The translations under genes were made by a program, and so were the position numbers. Shown piece after piece: positions 42,390 to 54,400 of a DNA stretch of 64,000 bases. Origin of the DNA: Adiantum capillus-veneris. Its lineage: Eukaryota; Streptophyta; Polypodiopsida; Polypodiales; Pteridaceae. The stretch's first letter is position 1. Each line of letters starts with the position of its first letter. The notes beneath the pieces were generated by a model. The model did no database searches, had not been told where the DNA came from, and worked only from the letters and a program-made list of their open reading frames with translations. Location of the stretch: contig CM043951.1 in NCBI GenBank assembly GCA_014529385.2, positions 111,499,469 to 111,563,468 of the forward strand. The letters run 5' to 3'.

Positions 42390-42931
42390 AAGATTCAGTG
42401 TCAACAGATGATGATTGGTTAGATGGAATGTACCTTCCCATCAAAGTGCAACTCAGCAACCATAACACAAATGAATTGGTCGATACAGGAGCTCGAGTAA
42501 ATGCAGTCAATTATTCCACGTAGAAGAAAGCAACAAGTCAGTCTTTGACAGCAAGAATAGCGACAATAAAAGGATGCAAAAAGAACCCAACACCAACATT
42601 GGGAGTAGTTAACTTAAACGTGATAATACATGGATGTTCATACCCTCGTAAGTTTGTATGCTTATTAGATGAACACATGAATGAGACAATAATTCTTGGA
42701 ATTTCATGGATGTGGACATACAAGGCAGTACCAGATTGGGATACGAATCAGCTCAAGCTATCACCTAAAGGCAGACAACTCATTGTTCCAATTGCACCAA
42801 GCAAGGAGGAATGGAAAATAAGCTATCAACAGACCAAAACACAAAGTAATAAATCTTCTCCATCCTACCGACAATCAAATGCTACATGTAGCATGCAAGG
42901 AGTTAGGGATACTTGGGTATCGAAAGCATAG
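42390..42931 (+). pseudogene. Plus-strand retropepsin-like ORF, copy A
   Basis: Reads DDDWLDGMYLPIKVQLSN, then the active-site-like LVDTGARVNAV (DTGA at 42482-42493), an in-frame TAG at 42521, LGVVNLNVIIHGCSY and IILGISWMW. This is the layout of a gypsy-type aspartic protease: catalytic D(T/S)GA, flap region, then an ILG motif before a Trp. It is opposite in strand to the adjacent gag-pol and starts about 300 bp from that gag. No RT follows on the plus strand. It probably belongs to a different, non-autonomous element. Confidence 0.55.
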
Positions 42932-43496
42932 CTTAAGGACAAGCCGATTCAAATTTGGGTGCCCAAAACATCATTGACAATACCAAAGACGGTTCCAAAG
43001 GTCAAAACACAAAGACGAGCATCTCTGAGCAGGGAACCTAGCACGAAATGGATTTGTTAGAAAAAAGAGCACTTATCTTCTCGGCAAACAGGAAACAAAT
43101 CAAGCAATGGAGAGTTAAGCCTCATAAGCCTCAACTATACACTTCTACACCAAGCAAACCAAGGTATCAATGGCGAGTAAAAGATTAACAACAGCCAAAA
43201 GTGATACCAACATCTCAGAAAATTAGCGTGCTAGAGCATCCTGATGGCACAATCAAGCAAAGAGCACACAAGTTACAAGATTTGCTCTTTGGAACACAGC
43301 ATCAGAAAGATTTGACATCAGAACCCCTTGAGTTAATTACTCAAGACCCAACTCTTGCACAACATAATGGTTTGAAATGCATTGATCTTCAAAGCATGGT
43401 AGAGCCAACCAAGGCTATGCATAGACACAATTGTTCAACCCATGCATACAGTCGGCCCGGAGTACACCATCTAGGAGGGGTAGAAGAGTATTAAGT
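42932..43496 (+). pseudogene. Tail of the plus-strand ORF with Trp-Val-Lys motifs, copy A
   Basis: Continues after the stop at 42929 with IQIWVPKTS, STKWIC, then in a shifted frame IKQWRVKPHKPQ and RYQWRVKD, and a final open stretch (43201-43494) ending in GVHHLGGVEEY. Repeated W-(R)-V-(P)-K phrases suggest a short degenerate repeat in a basic, perhaps nucleic-acid-binding, region. No family recognised. Confidence 0.35.
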
Positions 43497-43513
43497 AATT
43501 AAGGGCAATGTTT

Positions 43514-43532
43514 GAAGAGGGAGGAAAAAGAT
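43514..43532 (+). promoter_or_regulatory. Polypurine tract-like sequence, copy A
   Basis: GAAGAGGGAGGAAAAAGA followed by T and TGATGTTC lies just after the plus-strand ORF stop, as a PPT before a 3' LTR would. Copy B has it at 57818-57836. Confidence 0.5.
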
Positions 43533-46500
43533 TGATGTTCACATGTGATTTTTTGAAAAATTACCTAATAATGCCCTTATAATTCATCAATAGAGAAAAT
43601 TTAACTGATAATATCCTCCCCATGAATGTAAATAGTGTATATACTATCAAAAAACCATCAAAAAATAGTCATTTTCTATTATTTTCATCATTTTTCTCGA
43701 TAGTGAGACTTAAAAATGGAGAAATCCAACAAAAAATAATAAAGATATGTTTTTTAATGGATTTTCACTTTGCTTTTTTAGCACATTTTGTTATTTTCTT
43801 TGACTTTTTTAATAAACAGGTCAAAATTAATAATAAATAGCAAAGGAGCTTAGATGGAAAAATTGAAAACACGGTGGTGATCAGAAAGTCAAGACAAACA
43901 AGACAACAAATTTCAATCAAATCGGGAAATGGAAGCGGGAAGCCTAAATTAGGCGGCCATACCTACTTTTGCAGAATGAGCTACAGGAATCCGATTGGGG
44001 TAATTTTTGATTCTAACATAGATTTCACGGCCTAGTAGGAGTAATAGGGGAATCTAGGGAAAAATGGTTCGAGAAGTCGGAGTATAGATACCCAAGGTAA
44101 GCTCTCATTTCCACTTGTTGCCTTTGGAGAGAGAGATTTTCAACCTCTTTCGCGTTTCTTTTTCGGAGTCTATAGTCGTCCATTTTCAATGTCGTCTCAC
44201 ACGAGACATGAAGGGAAAGTTCTTTAATCATCAATGATCCATTTTGTATGGCCGGAAGCTAGTCTAAGCCCCTAGAAAAAATCCTAGAATCCGAACTGTG
44301 GACGAAGACCTACGACCAAAAATTGACCATAGAGGCTCGTCAGCTCAACCAAATCGGATGAGATTTGAATTGTAGCATGCCCCAACATAATAGAGCACTT
44401 CTATATTTCCAGCTGACCATTTGGCAAGGGTCGAGGGGGTCCCAAGTAGAAAATCTAGGTTTTTGGCAGATGCCAGATTTGCTTTTTAACTCCACAGATA
44501 GCTTACCTACGAGGTCTATATACAATGTACATGATTGGTTTCATAAAATCATTCAAGCAAAGTCCTCAAAAAACGGCTCGAAGGTTAGAAAGCGTCAAAT
44601 TTAACATACGAGGTCAAACTGACTCCAAATGAGCCAAAATTGGATGAGTTGCTTCACAACTATGTCGCGGACAAGTACATAGCCTTAAAAGTGACTGACA
44701 ACTGGACAGACAGGGTAGTCACAGAAATCGGTGATTTCAGAGTTGACAAAGCACAAAGTGATGCCGGCAAGACCAAACTTTACCAAATTCAATTTAGGAC
44801 TTGTTTTAGGTGTATAGAATGTGTTTAGGTCAAAATTTTTAAGTTTTGCAATAAAAATGTGACTGCTGTAAATAATCACGATCATTTATTTTTGCACTAA
44901 TTTGGCTTGAAAGTTTCATCATGACCTCACATATCATTTGTACACACCTATTACATGCCAAAATTCAAGTATGAGCCAAAATGATCACATACGCAAAGAA
45001 GTCTTTGCAAGCCAATTTCTTAGTTATGAGCCACATTTTCTGACCCAAATCACCCATATCCCATACAAAAGGTCTATACAATGCATAGAACCAAGTTGTA
45101 CCAAAAAATGTTCATTTTGGTAGAAAAGTTAATAATCGCGATTATTTACTTTTTGACTAAAATGGGGGAAAAGTGCAACTTTGCCATCATAGATCCAAAG
45201 TACATAATGTCCTAAGCCCTTTAGCCAAATTTCAACAAATTTGGATCTTAAAATCTCAAAATCTCTTTACATCTACTGTTTCAGAGGCCTAAAGCTTAAA
45301 TCTGGCACCATTTTTTCACCCAGTGCACTCAAATGAGGCCATATTTCACTCAGAGTATCAATTTGGTATATACTTCAAGCCTCGAATGCCAAATTTTCAA
45401 ACGTTAAAAAAGTTACTCAGTTGTAAATAATTGAAATTATTACAGATTAAACAAACAAGTCCTAATGGAATTTTTAACATTCCATTATGTCAAGTAAGGT
45501 TTTTATGTATACCGCATAGTAGCTTCCAAAGTTTGAGATATGCTATTAGTATGTAAACCTGGGGGGACTTTGCAATATGTCTAAACGGTCTCTCACTTGG
45601 TGCCGGCATAAACCAAAGCCAAGAGGGCCTATGTTGTATGTACCACAACTCTAGATCTACAAGGATCAATGGCTATGAGCTAGATTGAAGGGAGGATAAA
45701 AAAACTATATTGAAATTTTCTCTCAATCGAGCATGTGCTTCTAGATTTTGAGACAACTAGCCATAGATGGGCAGCAAGGTAGACAATTCAGAGCTCTTAT
45801 TTTTGCATGTTTTTAATCTTCAATTTGGAAGGATCTCCTGATATTCAAAGCAAAGGTGCTTTGAAAGACATAATGTGAAGCAAGTCTTATACGCCCTACC
45901 AAGGTACTACTCATTCACTTATGATCAAGGGTAATGGCACATAGGTTTGGGAAGTTGGCATTCTTGTATGACAAGTTTAACTCATTCTTGAATGTCTCAA
46001 CATTCGTTTTGGATAGTGTAAAGGCACTTAAATGTATCGACTCAAACATTTCAGACCATTCTTGTCACCAAGGGCTTATATAATTATCACTCTATTTTTT
46101 CAAGTTGTATGTATGGAATGCCAATAGAGTGGACATAATTCCACTCAATAAATGTTTACACTTCAACTCTAACACTAGATACACTGTCATGGACATCATT
46201 CTCCACCTAACAGTCAAGGTGGACTAATTCCATGTGGTCATCACATGCACTCGAATCGCATGTTCTTTAAGATGAGGTAAGATCTTATTTGTTTACAGTG
46301 ATTTTTATTGATAATTCTTCTACTGAAACTATTGTAAGGGGTACTTATAATAAACTTCTATTCAAATAGAGATTAATACTAGTATATTTTTGTGTGTTTG
46401 TTGCATATGACTACATTGTCAAGCATTCATTATCAGTGGTTATATGCACAAGGAGTATGCATTACAGATTATGATTATTCTATTGCAAATAGACATGGTA

Positions 46501-48480
46501 CTCTCACTATCAAAGCATCTTGTCTATGAGATAACATGATTCTTCTAAGACAGCGTTGTCGTGCACTGACACGTACATAGTGGGAATGAATGCTACAAGA
46601 TCTATCTTGCAACTTTTTAGATACATAAGTATAATTTCTATAATGTACATATGAATATCTAAGAATAATAATCATCTTTCTATCTCATCCTAATATTTAT
46701 TTAAGGGTAACATATTTCTACTTTACCGTTAGAAAGTACCATGGAAAAAAGCATCAATAGCTCCGCTTCTTTAACTTGGGACAAAAAGCATTGGTTCTTT
46801 CTTCTACTATCTCATTATCATCTCACGTTTTAGCTAGATCCTATATCTAGAGTAGCTTCCAATATTTATATATATTCTATGCCTTGTTCATGTTTTTCTT
46901 ATATTTCTTTTTAATAGTTACTAGAAAGAAATCAAATCCTAGTGGGACACTAGCTTGCATGATTCTAAAAGATACACCTATTTTAATGCATTATTGCAAG
47001 GATGATTACAAAACTTTGTCAAGGAGAAATGTCATGCTTTCATATTGCATGAAATGAAAGTTTAGGCTAAGGGGACCACAAGGATTTTGCTGCCAAAATG
47101 TATCCTATTTTGATGAATTATTTACAGAAGGTTCCAATCCTAATTGGAAAAAGTATATTAAATGAGGGCCGTAGCTTATGAGTTGATTTTTTAACCCCTA
47201 TTTTTACTTTTTTATTTGGAGCCATAGTTGAGTAGATATGATCAAAATGGTGGATCCCAGTCTGCCCACATCAGGCAGGGACATCCCATTTCAAACTTTG
47301 CCAGTTCCTCTTCACACTGGCTCTTCTCTTTCTTGTGTAACCCTTGGGAGTTCCCTTCACCTATAAAAGGGGACCTCTTATTTCTTGAAATGTATTCAAG
47401 AGGGAGTGAGAGGATTCATGCCAGATTAGCCTTTAGTCCTACACTTACCTTTAAGGAAGGCTAGCTAAACTTGAAAGAATCCTTGTAAACATCAACTCTA
47501 ATCAATCAAGGCCGAATTCTTCTATCTCTTGCCATCTTGATCAAATTGGCAAATACTCTTGATAGAATTGATAAGTAAGGTGTTTTTTTTCCTTTGTTAT
47601 TTTGTTGATTTTTTTGTTTTTCATCTTCAAGTCCAATATATACCTCCATGTCTTCTACTACTTCTACGTCTACTCCTGTCTCCATCTCTCTTGTGTCCTA
47701 ATTTTTTCTCTTGAAGGAATTCAAGCAAAAACGCTCTATCAATAACCTTCTTGTGAAGAAATACTAATGCACAAGGTATATCTCTCTGCGCTATAGGTAC
47801 GTCTCTCCTTGAAGTATCCTTATTGCCTATGGGCAATAATAGGGCTTGGGAGGGAAACTTCTCTTCTCTCCACTTCTCTCATGTAAACTTCTATCGCTTC
47901 CACTCTGTGCCATCTATTGCAATTAACGTATGGATAGTTGTAAAATACACTTTCAACAATGTACAATGTTTTTCATGAAGGCTCAATAAAATACTTCTTT
48001 CACTGGATCCCATCATACTACCCCTTATAGACTATAACTTTTCTTTTGACATAAATGTAGTTATCTTTCTATGAACCAAGAGGATTTGTACACAAAATTA
48101 ATCACAAGCACTAGAAAAAACTTATATATTATGGTAAGCACAAAATTAGAATTTTAAAGAACAATTCGCAGCATGTTTGGTATGCACAAATTGAACGCCA
48201 TTAACTCATCTATCAACCCTTTCATATTAGCCATGATATCATACGACCATAGCCTTGATATTTTCATCTTTGTTTTATTTTGATATTCCCTTTTGTGTTC
48301 TTTCTTAGCGTGTGTGATTGGAAGAGAGAAAGAATGGTGCTTCTTTGATTGTACTTACTTCCAAACCCTATACTTCATGGCATCTATGGTATAACTCCTT
48401 CATATAGTTTTTGAAGTTCTCTCACAAACTCTCACAGCCAAAAGCCCGGTGCTTTCGTGGCAAGACCGCAAACTTCTTGA
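43533..48480 (+). repeat. Long AT-rich LTR-like region, copy A (end uncertain)
   Basis: Noncoding AT-rich DNA that starts TGATGTTC after the PPT-like tract. It includes the palindrome AATAATCGCGATTATT near 45130 and holds a TATA box (CACCTATAAAAGGGGACC, about 47361) in the last kilobase. It ends near CTCTCACAGCCAAAAGCCCGG, a U5-like end that recalls the 22060 repeat. A ~4.9-kb LTR would fit Tat/Ogre-type elements. The 3' boundary and a primer site are not clear. Confidence 0.35.
47350..47470 (+). promoter_or_regulatory. TATA-box promoter, copy A
   Basis: CTATAAAAGGGG followed by a purine-rich leader. The sequence is conserved in copy B at 61640-61760. It is likely an LTR promoter; transcription would run on the plus strand into 47400-48500. 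Confidence 0.45.
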
Positions 48481-50210
48481 CAACATCAGTATAGGAAATC
48501 TCTCGTTTTTAAAACCAAATGATATCTAGTACATATGACTAGTACTACCTTTTTTTTGTCTTGGAAGTCTCTCTTCTTTCAATGGGAAGATATGATTATT
48601 TCAATGATCCATTTGTAAATAAGACTCCAACTTAAGAGGATATTCTCCGTTGTCTATAGCAATAGGTCATGTGTCTTTAGGAGCATCTTTTTTGGGTTAG
48701 ACTCAACTTGTGCATGGCAAGTTATAGCATAAGTGTTAATGGTCACTTGATTGGCCTCTTTCAAACTTGTACCTTCAAGGAAAGATGTTCTCAAATTCCA
48801 AGGGGTAGTATTTAAGTTCACTGTACCAAGCTGCTTAAAATCACTATTGGTACCGTGGTAGACTATGCTAGTCTTAGCCACATAATGGTGTTAGTAGTTT
48901 TCTTTCAGAATCTGACTAAGGAGCTCAGATTCAAAGGAAACACCAAATATTCTCAGTTAATGTTTTTTTATCTTCAATAATCTATGCTTTTGGTCAAACA
49001 AATATTGGACCTTTTGAGACAGCTTTTGCTTTGGTAATGTACCTTTGAGGATTGAAACTTTCCCTTGACCTCCGGGTAAGTATATGGTATCTTTCACCTC
49101 ATAGTACACATATACTTTATTTACTTTCCTTTTTGAAAATTCTTTGATTGAGCTTTACGAGTGAGTTGTATATCCTGCAATGTTGTCATCCACTTAGCTC
49201 TTTAGATACATGACAAGGTCATGTATAAGCAAAGGATTTTATAAGGTGGTGTACTTAATACCACCTCAAAATCCTCCTCTTTTTTATATTAACTATTCAT
49301 TCTCATAAAATTGAGGCTCCACTCTCTACAATATAATTATAGGCCTACAAGATAGGTCCCGTTTGACCCATGTTGTTAGTCACAAGATATGCAACATGAT
49401 CTAGGACTCTAAAGGAGATCATGAAGTTTGGTTTAGCCAATGTGGAGCAAGATGTATGATTAAGGTTCCTCTCATGCTTGTAACTGAGTGTTTCAACTTA
49501 TCTCCACATCCACGTATGTCTCGTACTTGATAGATTTACATTTATAAACATCCCTACATGAGACATATTCCACGTGAGAACAATATGAGTCTCTAAGAAT
49601 AACACTTGTGTTTGTTTCCTCAATTATATGTTGCAATGATAGAGTCTCTAGGTGTTGGTCAAATCCTCTTTTTTGACCATTTCAAGTATTAAGGAATTTT
49701 TGGACTCTCAAATGGGTCCTATAAGGACTTTGACTTTCTCCCTCTTGGCCAAAACGGGCGCTCGATAAAATTTTCACAAATGTAATCAAAACTTGTCGGA
49801 CCTTTTGGATTTATAATATACTCATCGAGATCTATTCATATATATATAACATGTCATCAAATTCCTTATATTCTAGAAGATTTCATTTTTTAATGTGATA
49901 ACTCCGTCTTATAAGTGGAATCTCTCCCTACATTTCAGCTTCAGTGGGGAACTTCTGAAATCAACTGCAAATTTGTCGAATTTTGGGGATTTATAACTTC
50001 TAAGATCTTTCGAATAGCTTGTAGATAGATTGACCAAACTTTGTAAGTTAATTTCAATCCAGATCTGTTTAAGCAGGTTGGTTGTTAGCAATGTGTGTCG
50101 ATTATAAAGATTATCCCACAATTTTGTGCGTAATGGTGAACTTATGTTTACGAGTCATTTTTAGAGGACTTTCTATAAATGGTTTGTAATATATATCAAA
50201 TATCAGTATT
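48481..50210. other. AT-rich DNA, no gene seen (unit A)
   Basis: Contains only short ORFs (for example 48881-48654 minus, 50121-49909 minus) with no recognisable domain. Confidence 0.5.
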
Positions 50211-50214
50211 GCCG

Positions 50215-50335
50215 ATCATTGAGAGATGGATGGGTATCTTTCAAGTGTTAATCAAGTGCTAGAGGATATGCTAAGAAAGCACGCTAACAAGAATGAATCC
50301 AATTGGGAAGATTACCTCTCTAGTTGGGTGTTTGA
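50215..50335 (+). pseudogene. Gypsy integrase fragment
   Basis: Reads MDGYLSSVNQVLEDMLRKHA then NKNESNWEDYLSS, corresponding to the TDGQTERVNxxLEDMLRxxV...W stretch around the integrase catalytic Glu. The TER segment itself is replaced by LSS. No other integrase sequence surrounds it. Downstream sequence to 50925 has gypsy-like but unassignable frames. Confidence 0.6.
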
Positions 50336-51401
50336 TAATCATGATGCAAAGAATGTTACCACTTGGTGGAGTTAGATAATGATGAGGCATGTCAGCAAGT
50401 CAAGGAATTCATCCATGATCATATGTAGATGCAGAATATTGCTCATCGATAAGATAAATACAAGAACTATGGTGATGAGATGTGTTAGCAAAGAAGATCA
50501 AGGTACTCTCACATGTTCTAGTACCTTCAAAAATTCTAAAAATTGGCCCTTCATTTAGTTACCTCTTAGTTGTGGTAACTCATTTAAAGTAATCAAGTCA
50601 TTTGTAAATGGACTCTACGTATTATTTTATTTATTCGGTTTTGCATAAAAGTTATTTACAAAAATGCTTAGAGAGGGAATCGGGACAATACTGTCGACGA
50701 TCAAGATATTCTTATTGGTTTCGTTGAATCTCTTCAGCGTATTTTTGATTATCATGGTATCAATCAAGGGGACTAGAGCTGGACCCAAGGACAATGCCAC
50801 TATGGGAAACATTAGCATCTTTAAGACGACATCTCCACTTTTGTTTTCAATGACAAAGACGCTTCTCCACACCAAGGGGGGAATAATGTCAAGCCAATAA
50901 TGGGGCCACAAGCAAGGCCTAAACTAAGTGTGCAATCAAGGACACACCTATAGGAGGGCTGCGTCTATACACAACCTTGGAAAAATCCTTAAATTTGTGG
51001 AGAAGTTCCTTTTGGCTAAATTTACATGCTAAACATCATTTTCCACTACAAGAGATGACTTCATTACGGGCGTCAAATTATCTAAGTCGTTGGCAGGCAT
51101 CAATATGTGCATTGCTAAACCTGGAGGAGATCCAATTGGTTTGTAAAAAATTATTTGAACTTCCAACGCTTTTTCTACTTGTCAAGCACATTTGATACAT
51201 CTTTTAAGGCCACATATAAAACTTGCTATTATTTGTCAAGATCGCTGGCATTGAACTCTCTAGGCAAAACAGATGTGCCACTTAAAACACTCTACATTTG
51301 TACTTTTCTAAGCCAAATTATGCATGTTTTAATGTGATTGAACACGCATTAGTGCCACGTCAACACCCTCACCTCACGTCATTCATGACAAGCAGAGGTG
51401 T

Positions 51402-54400
51402 CTAGGGTGAGCAACTGCTAACCTCATCCACATTGTCAGATGTTTCCACATTGCTTCCTTCTATTGACAACATTTCATCAGTCACAATTGTCATCAAACA
51501 TGTCAGATATTTCTTCAATCTATAACCATCGACACAATATTTATGATGTGCACCATTCATGTTTGCCAAGTGATATGTGCCATTTTCAAATTTGTTTACA
51601 ATAGTAAAAGGACCTTCCCATTTGATTTAAAATTTCTTCTGAAAGGTATTGTCCAATTTACTATTGTATACCAACACCAAATCACCCTTCTTAATTTTTT
51701 TATCCTCCAAGCACTCATTGGCTTTTAGCTGAGCCTTCCTTGACACTTCCTCATAGTGGCTCAAAGCTAAAACTCTATGCAATTGCAAGCATTGTAAATC
51801 CAATGACCTTTTCTGCCATGCGTTTGTTTGCTCCTCATCTTCCAATGACAACAACTTGAGAGGAGGAATTTCCACTTCAATTGGCAATAAAGCTTCCTTT
51901 CCATAAACCAAGTGGTAAGGGGAAAATCATGTGCTCGTTTTGACAGCAGTTCTGTTGGTCCATAATGCACAAGGCAACTCTAAATCCCAAGTCTTCCCAT
52001 GTGTCTGAGTCATTTTTGTCAAGATCTTTACCAACTCTCCATTGAACCTTTCATTAAGACCATTGCATTCTGGATAATAGGGAGAACTGTACCTATGCTG
52101 TCCTTTACCAACTCTCCATTGAAACTTTCATTAAGACCATTGCATTGTGGATAATAGGGAGAACTGTACTTATGCTGTCTATTGAGATTTTTGCATAAGA
52201 AATCAAACAGCTCTCCTCTAATCCTGGTCCTCTATCAGAAAGTAGCTTTAGTGGCACACCAAATTTGCAACATATGTACTCATAAACAAATTTTCCCATC
52301 TCTTTACTGGTAATCTGTTTGATAGCCTTGGCTTCTGCCCATCGTGACAAATAATTCGCTGTTGTTGTGAAGATGTAAGCATTTTTTTGCTAGTCATAGG
52401 TAAGGGTCCAATAGTATCAAGACCCCATTTCTCAAACACATCAAAAGCTAGCATTATCTTTCGCAATTCAGGCTTCAAAATTCTCTTTCCCATCCTTTGA
52501 CAAGGCAAACACGACTTGCACCAATGATTAACATCCCATTGAATACGCGGTCATATGTAAGACTCTTGCAAGATCTTATGCAACATGATCTTCATAGCAA
52601 AATGGCCTCCACACGACCCCTCATTATTTTCTTCCACGATTTTGTAAATTTCCTCCTTCCAAGGTACACGACGCAGAACCAAAGCACCTTCTTTCATGTA
52701 AAGCACATAGTCAAGCATTTTGTATTTCTTGGCTTTTCTTATGAACGCATACTTTTTAGAAGACGGTAAACCTTCAGGTAGAACACCTCTCAATAGAAAA
52801 TCCACTTCCTTTGATAAGATTTCTCTCCCATGATATAAAGGGGTATCCGCCTTTACCACAAACACACAAGTGATCATCTCTTGGGTAGCGTCATGAGCTT
52901 GTTCATTTAGAGACCTCTCAATATGATGCAAACTCCATGCTTCAAGCTTTTTGAGCACCACTTTCACTTTGAAGTATAATTTTTTCAGTTTGGGGTTTTT
53001 ATTCTTCCACACTCCCAACACTTGCTTCACAACCAACCAAGCACCTCCTTTGATTTGCAAGCGTCTAATTCCCAATTGTAAGCAAATATGCAAACCACCT
53101 TCAAGAGCCATGTATTCTTCATCATTGTTACTTTTGGCATCAAGTTTCAGGCTTTCCTTCCTCATAAGCTTTCCTTGTGCATCATAAATAACAATGCCTC
53201 TTGAAGCAGCATCATGACTTCTTGGATAAGAACCATAAAAATATAACAGTGAAGCATTAGGGATGGCAAGAGTCGCGACTTCCTTCTTTCGCAACATGCT
53301 TTATATATTGAGATTCCTTTCCCCTCTGCAATAACATAGCCCCGATAGCATCATCTCCCACAAATGGGTTAACATAAAACTCCTTTTCCCAATCAAGAGC
53401 CTCCATAATGGGAAGCGTACTTAAAACCTCTTTAACTCTGTCAAAAGCCTCGTCACAGTCATGAGACCATTCCAAGGGATCATTCTTGACTATTTGCTGC
53501 AATGGATATAATAGATGCAATGCCAAGGGTATGAAGCGAGACAGATATTTAACTTTTTGTATGAAAGTGTCCAACTGTCTAGAATATTTTGGAGATGAGA
53601 GTAATAGCAAAGCCTCCACTTTCTCTGGCTCTCCTTCAATCCCGTTTTCTGAAATAACAAGAACAAGAAGCTTCACCCGTGGCTGTGTCAAATGACATTT
53701 TTTAGGGTTTAGCTGACCCCCGCATTCATCATACCTTGCAAAAGTCATTTCAAGCTTTTGAACATGCTCTTTTCTTGAACCGTATACATAAAAATCATCT
53801 ATGAATCCTTTGACAAACTTCCCAAGGAACGGGGTAAGAACCCAATCTACTTTTATTTCAAAGGCTCCTAGCCCATTTGTTAACCCAAAAGGAAGGCAAC
53901 AAAAGCAGAAACAACCCCACGGCTTGATAAAAGTAGTCTTTTTTCGGTCTTTAGGAGCGAGGATAAACTGAAAGTATCATGCATACCCATCACAGACATT
54001 GTGTCTCTCTAAAACAACCACTACATCTAGCAATTGATCAATAAAAGGCAAAGGGAAAGGATCTTTCTTGGTCATCTGGTTTAGTGGCTTGTAATCTACA
54101 CAAACTCTCCAACGCCCATCTTTCTTTGGGGTGACTACTACAGGGCTCACCCATTTAGCATTATCCACTGGCACAATGAACCGTGCGTCCAAAATCTTAT
54201 CCACTTCTTCCTTTAAAGCATTCATCTGTTCCTTATCCATCCTTCTTAATTTTTGACTTGTTGGCCTTGCCCCTTCAACTAGCTCAATCTTCACAGGATC
54301 CCCAACAAAACCCCTTATTTCCTAATATGAGGTAATGAAAAGATTTGAAAACCTATCCAACATTGCTAAGTACTCCTTTCTTTCTCCTTGTGTCAGATCA

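Larger units (their letters stand above)
37006..51378. repeat. 14,373-bp unit A of a large direct tandem duplication
   Basis: Every recognisable block from 37006 to at least 49669 recurs in the same order and orientation from 51379 to 64000 at an offset of 14,304-14,382 bp, nearly identical by eye. The sequences left of 37006 and left of 51379 share nothing beyond TCATTCATGAC, which marks the join. Indels include a 77-bp unit more in A, a 25-bp segment only in A (near 45840) and 52 bp only in B (near 62163-62216). Confidence 0.9.

Noticed and set aside
42390-48480. Endogenous pararetrovirus (caulimovirid) segment
   Set aside because: DTGA protease and a TATA promoter alone are not diagnostic; no coat, movement or RT sequence on the plus strand, and a PPT/LTR layout fits an LTR element better.
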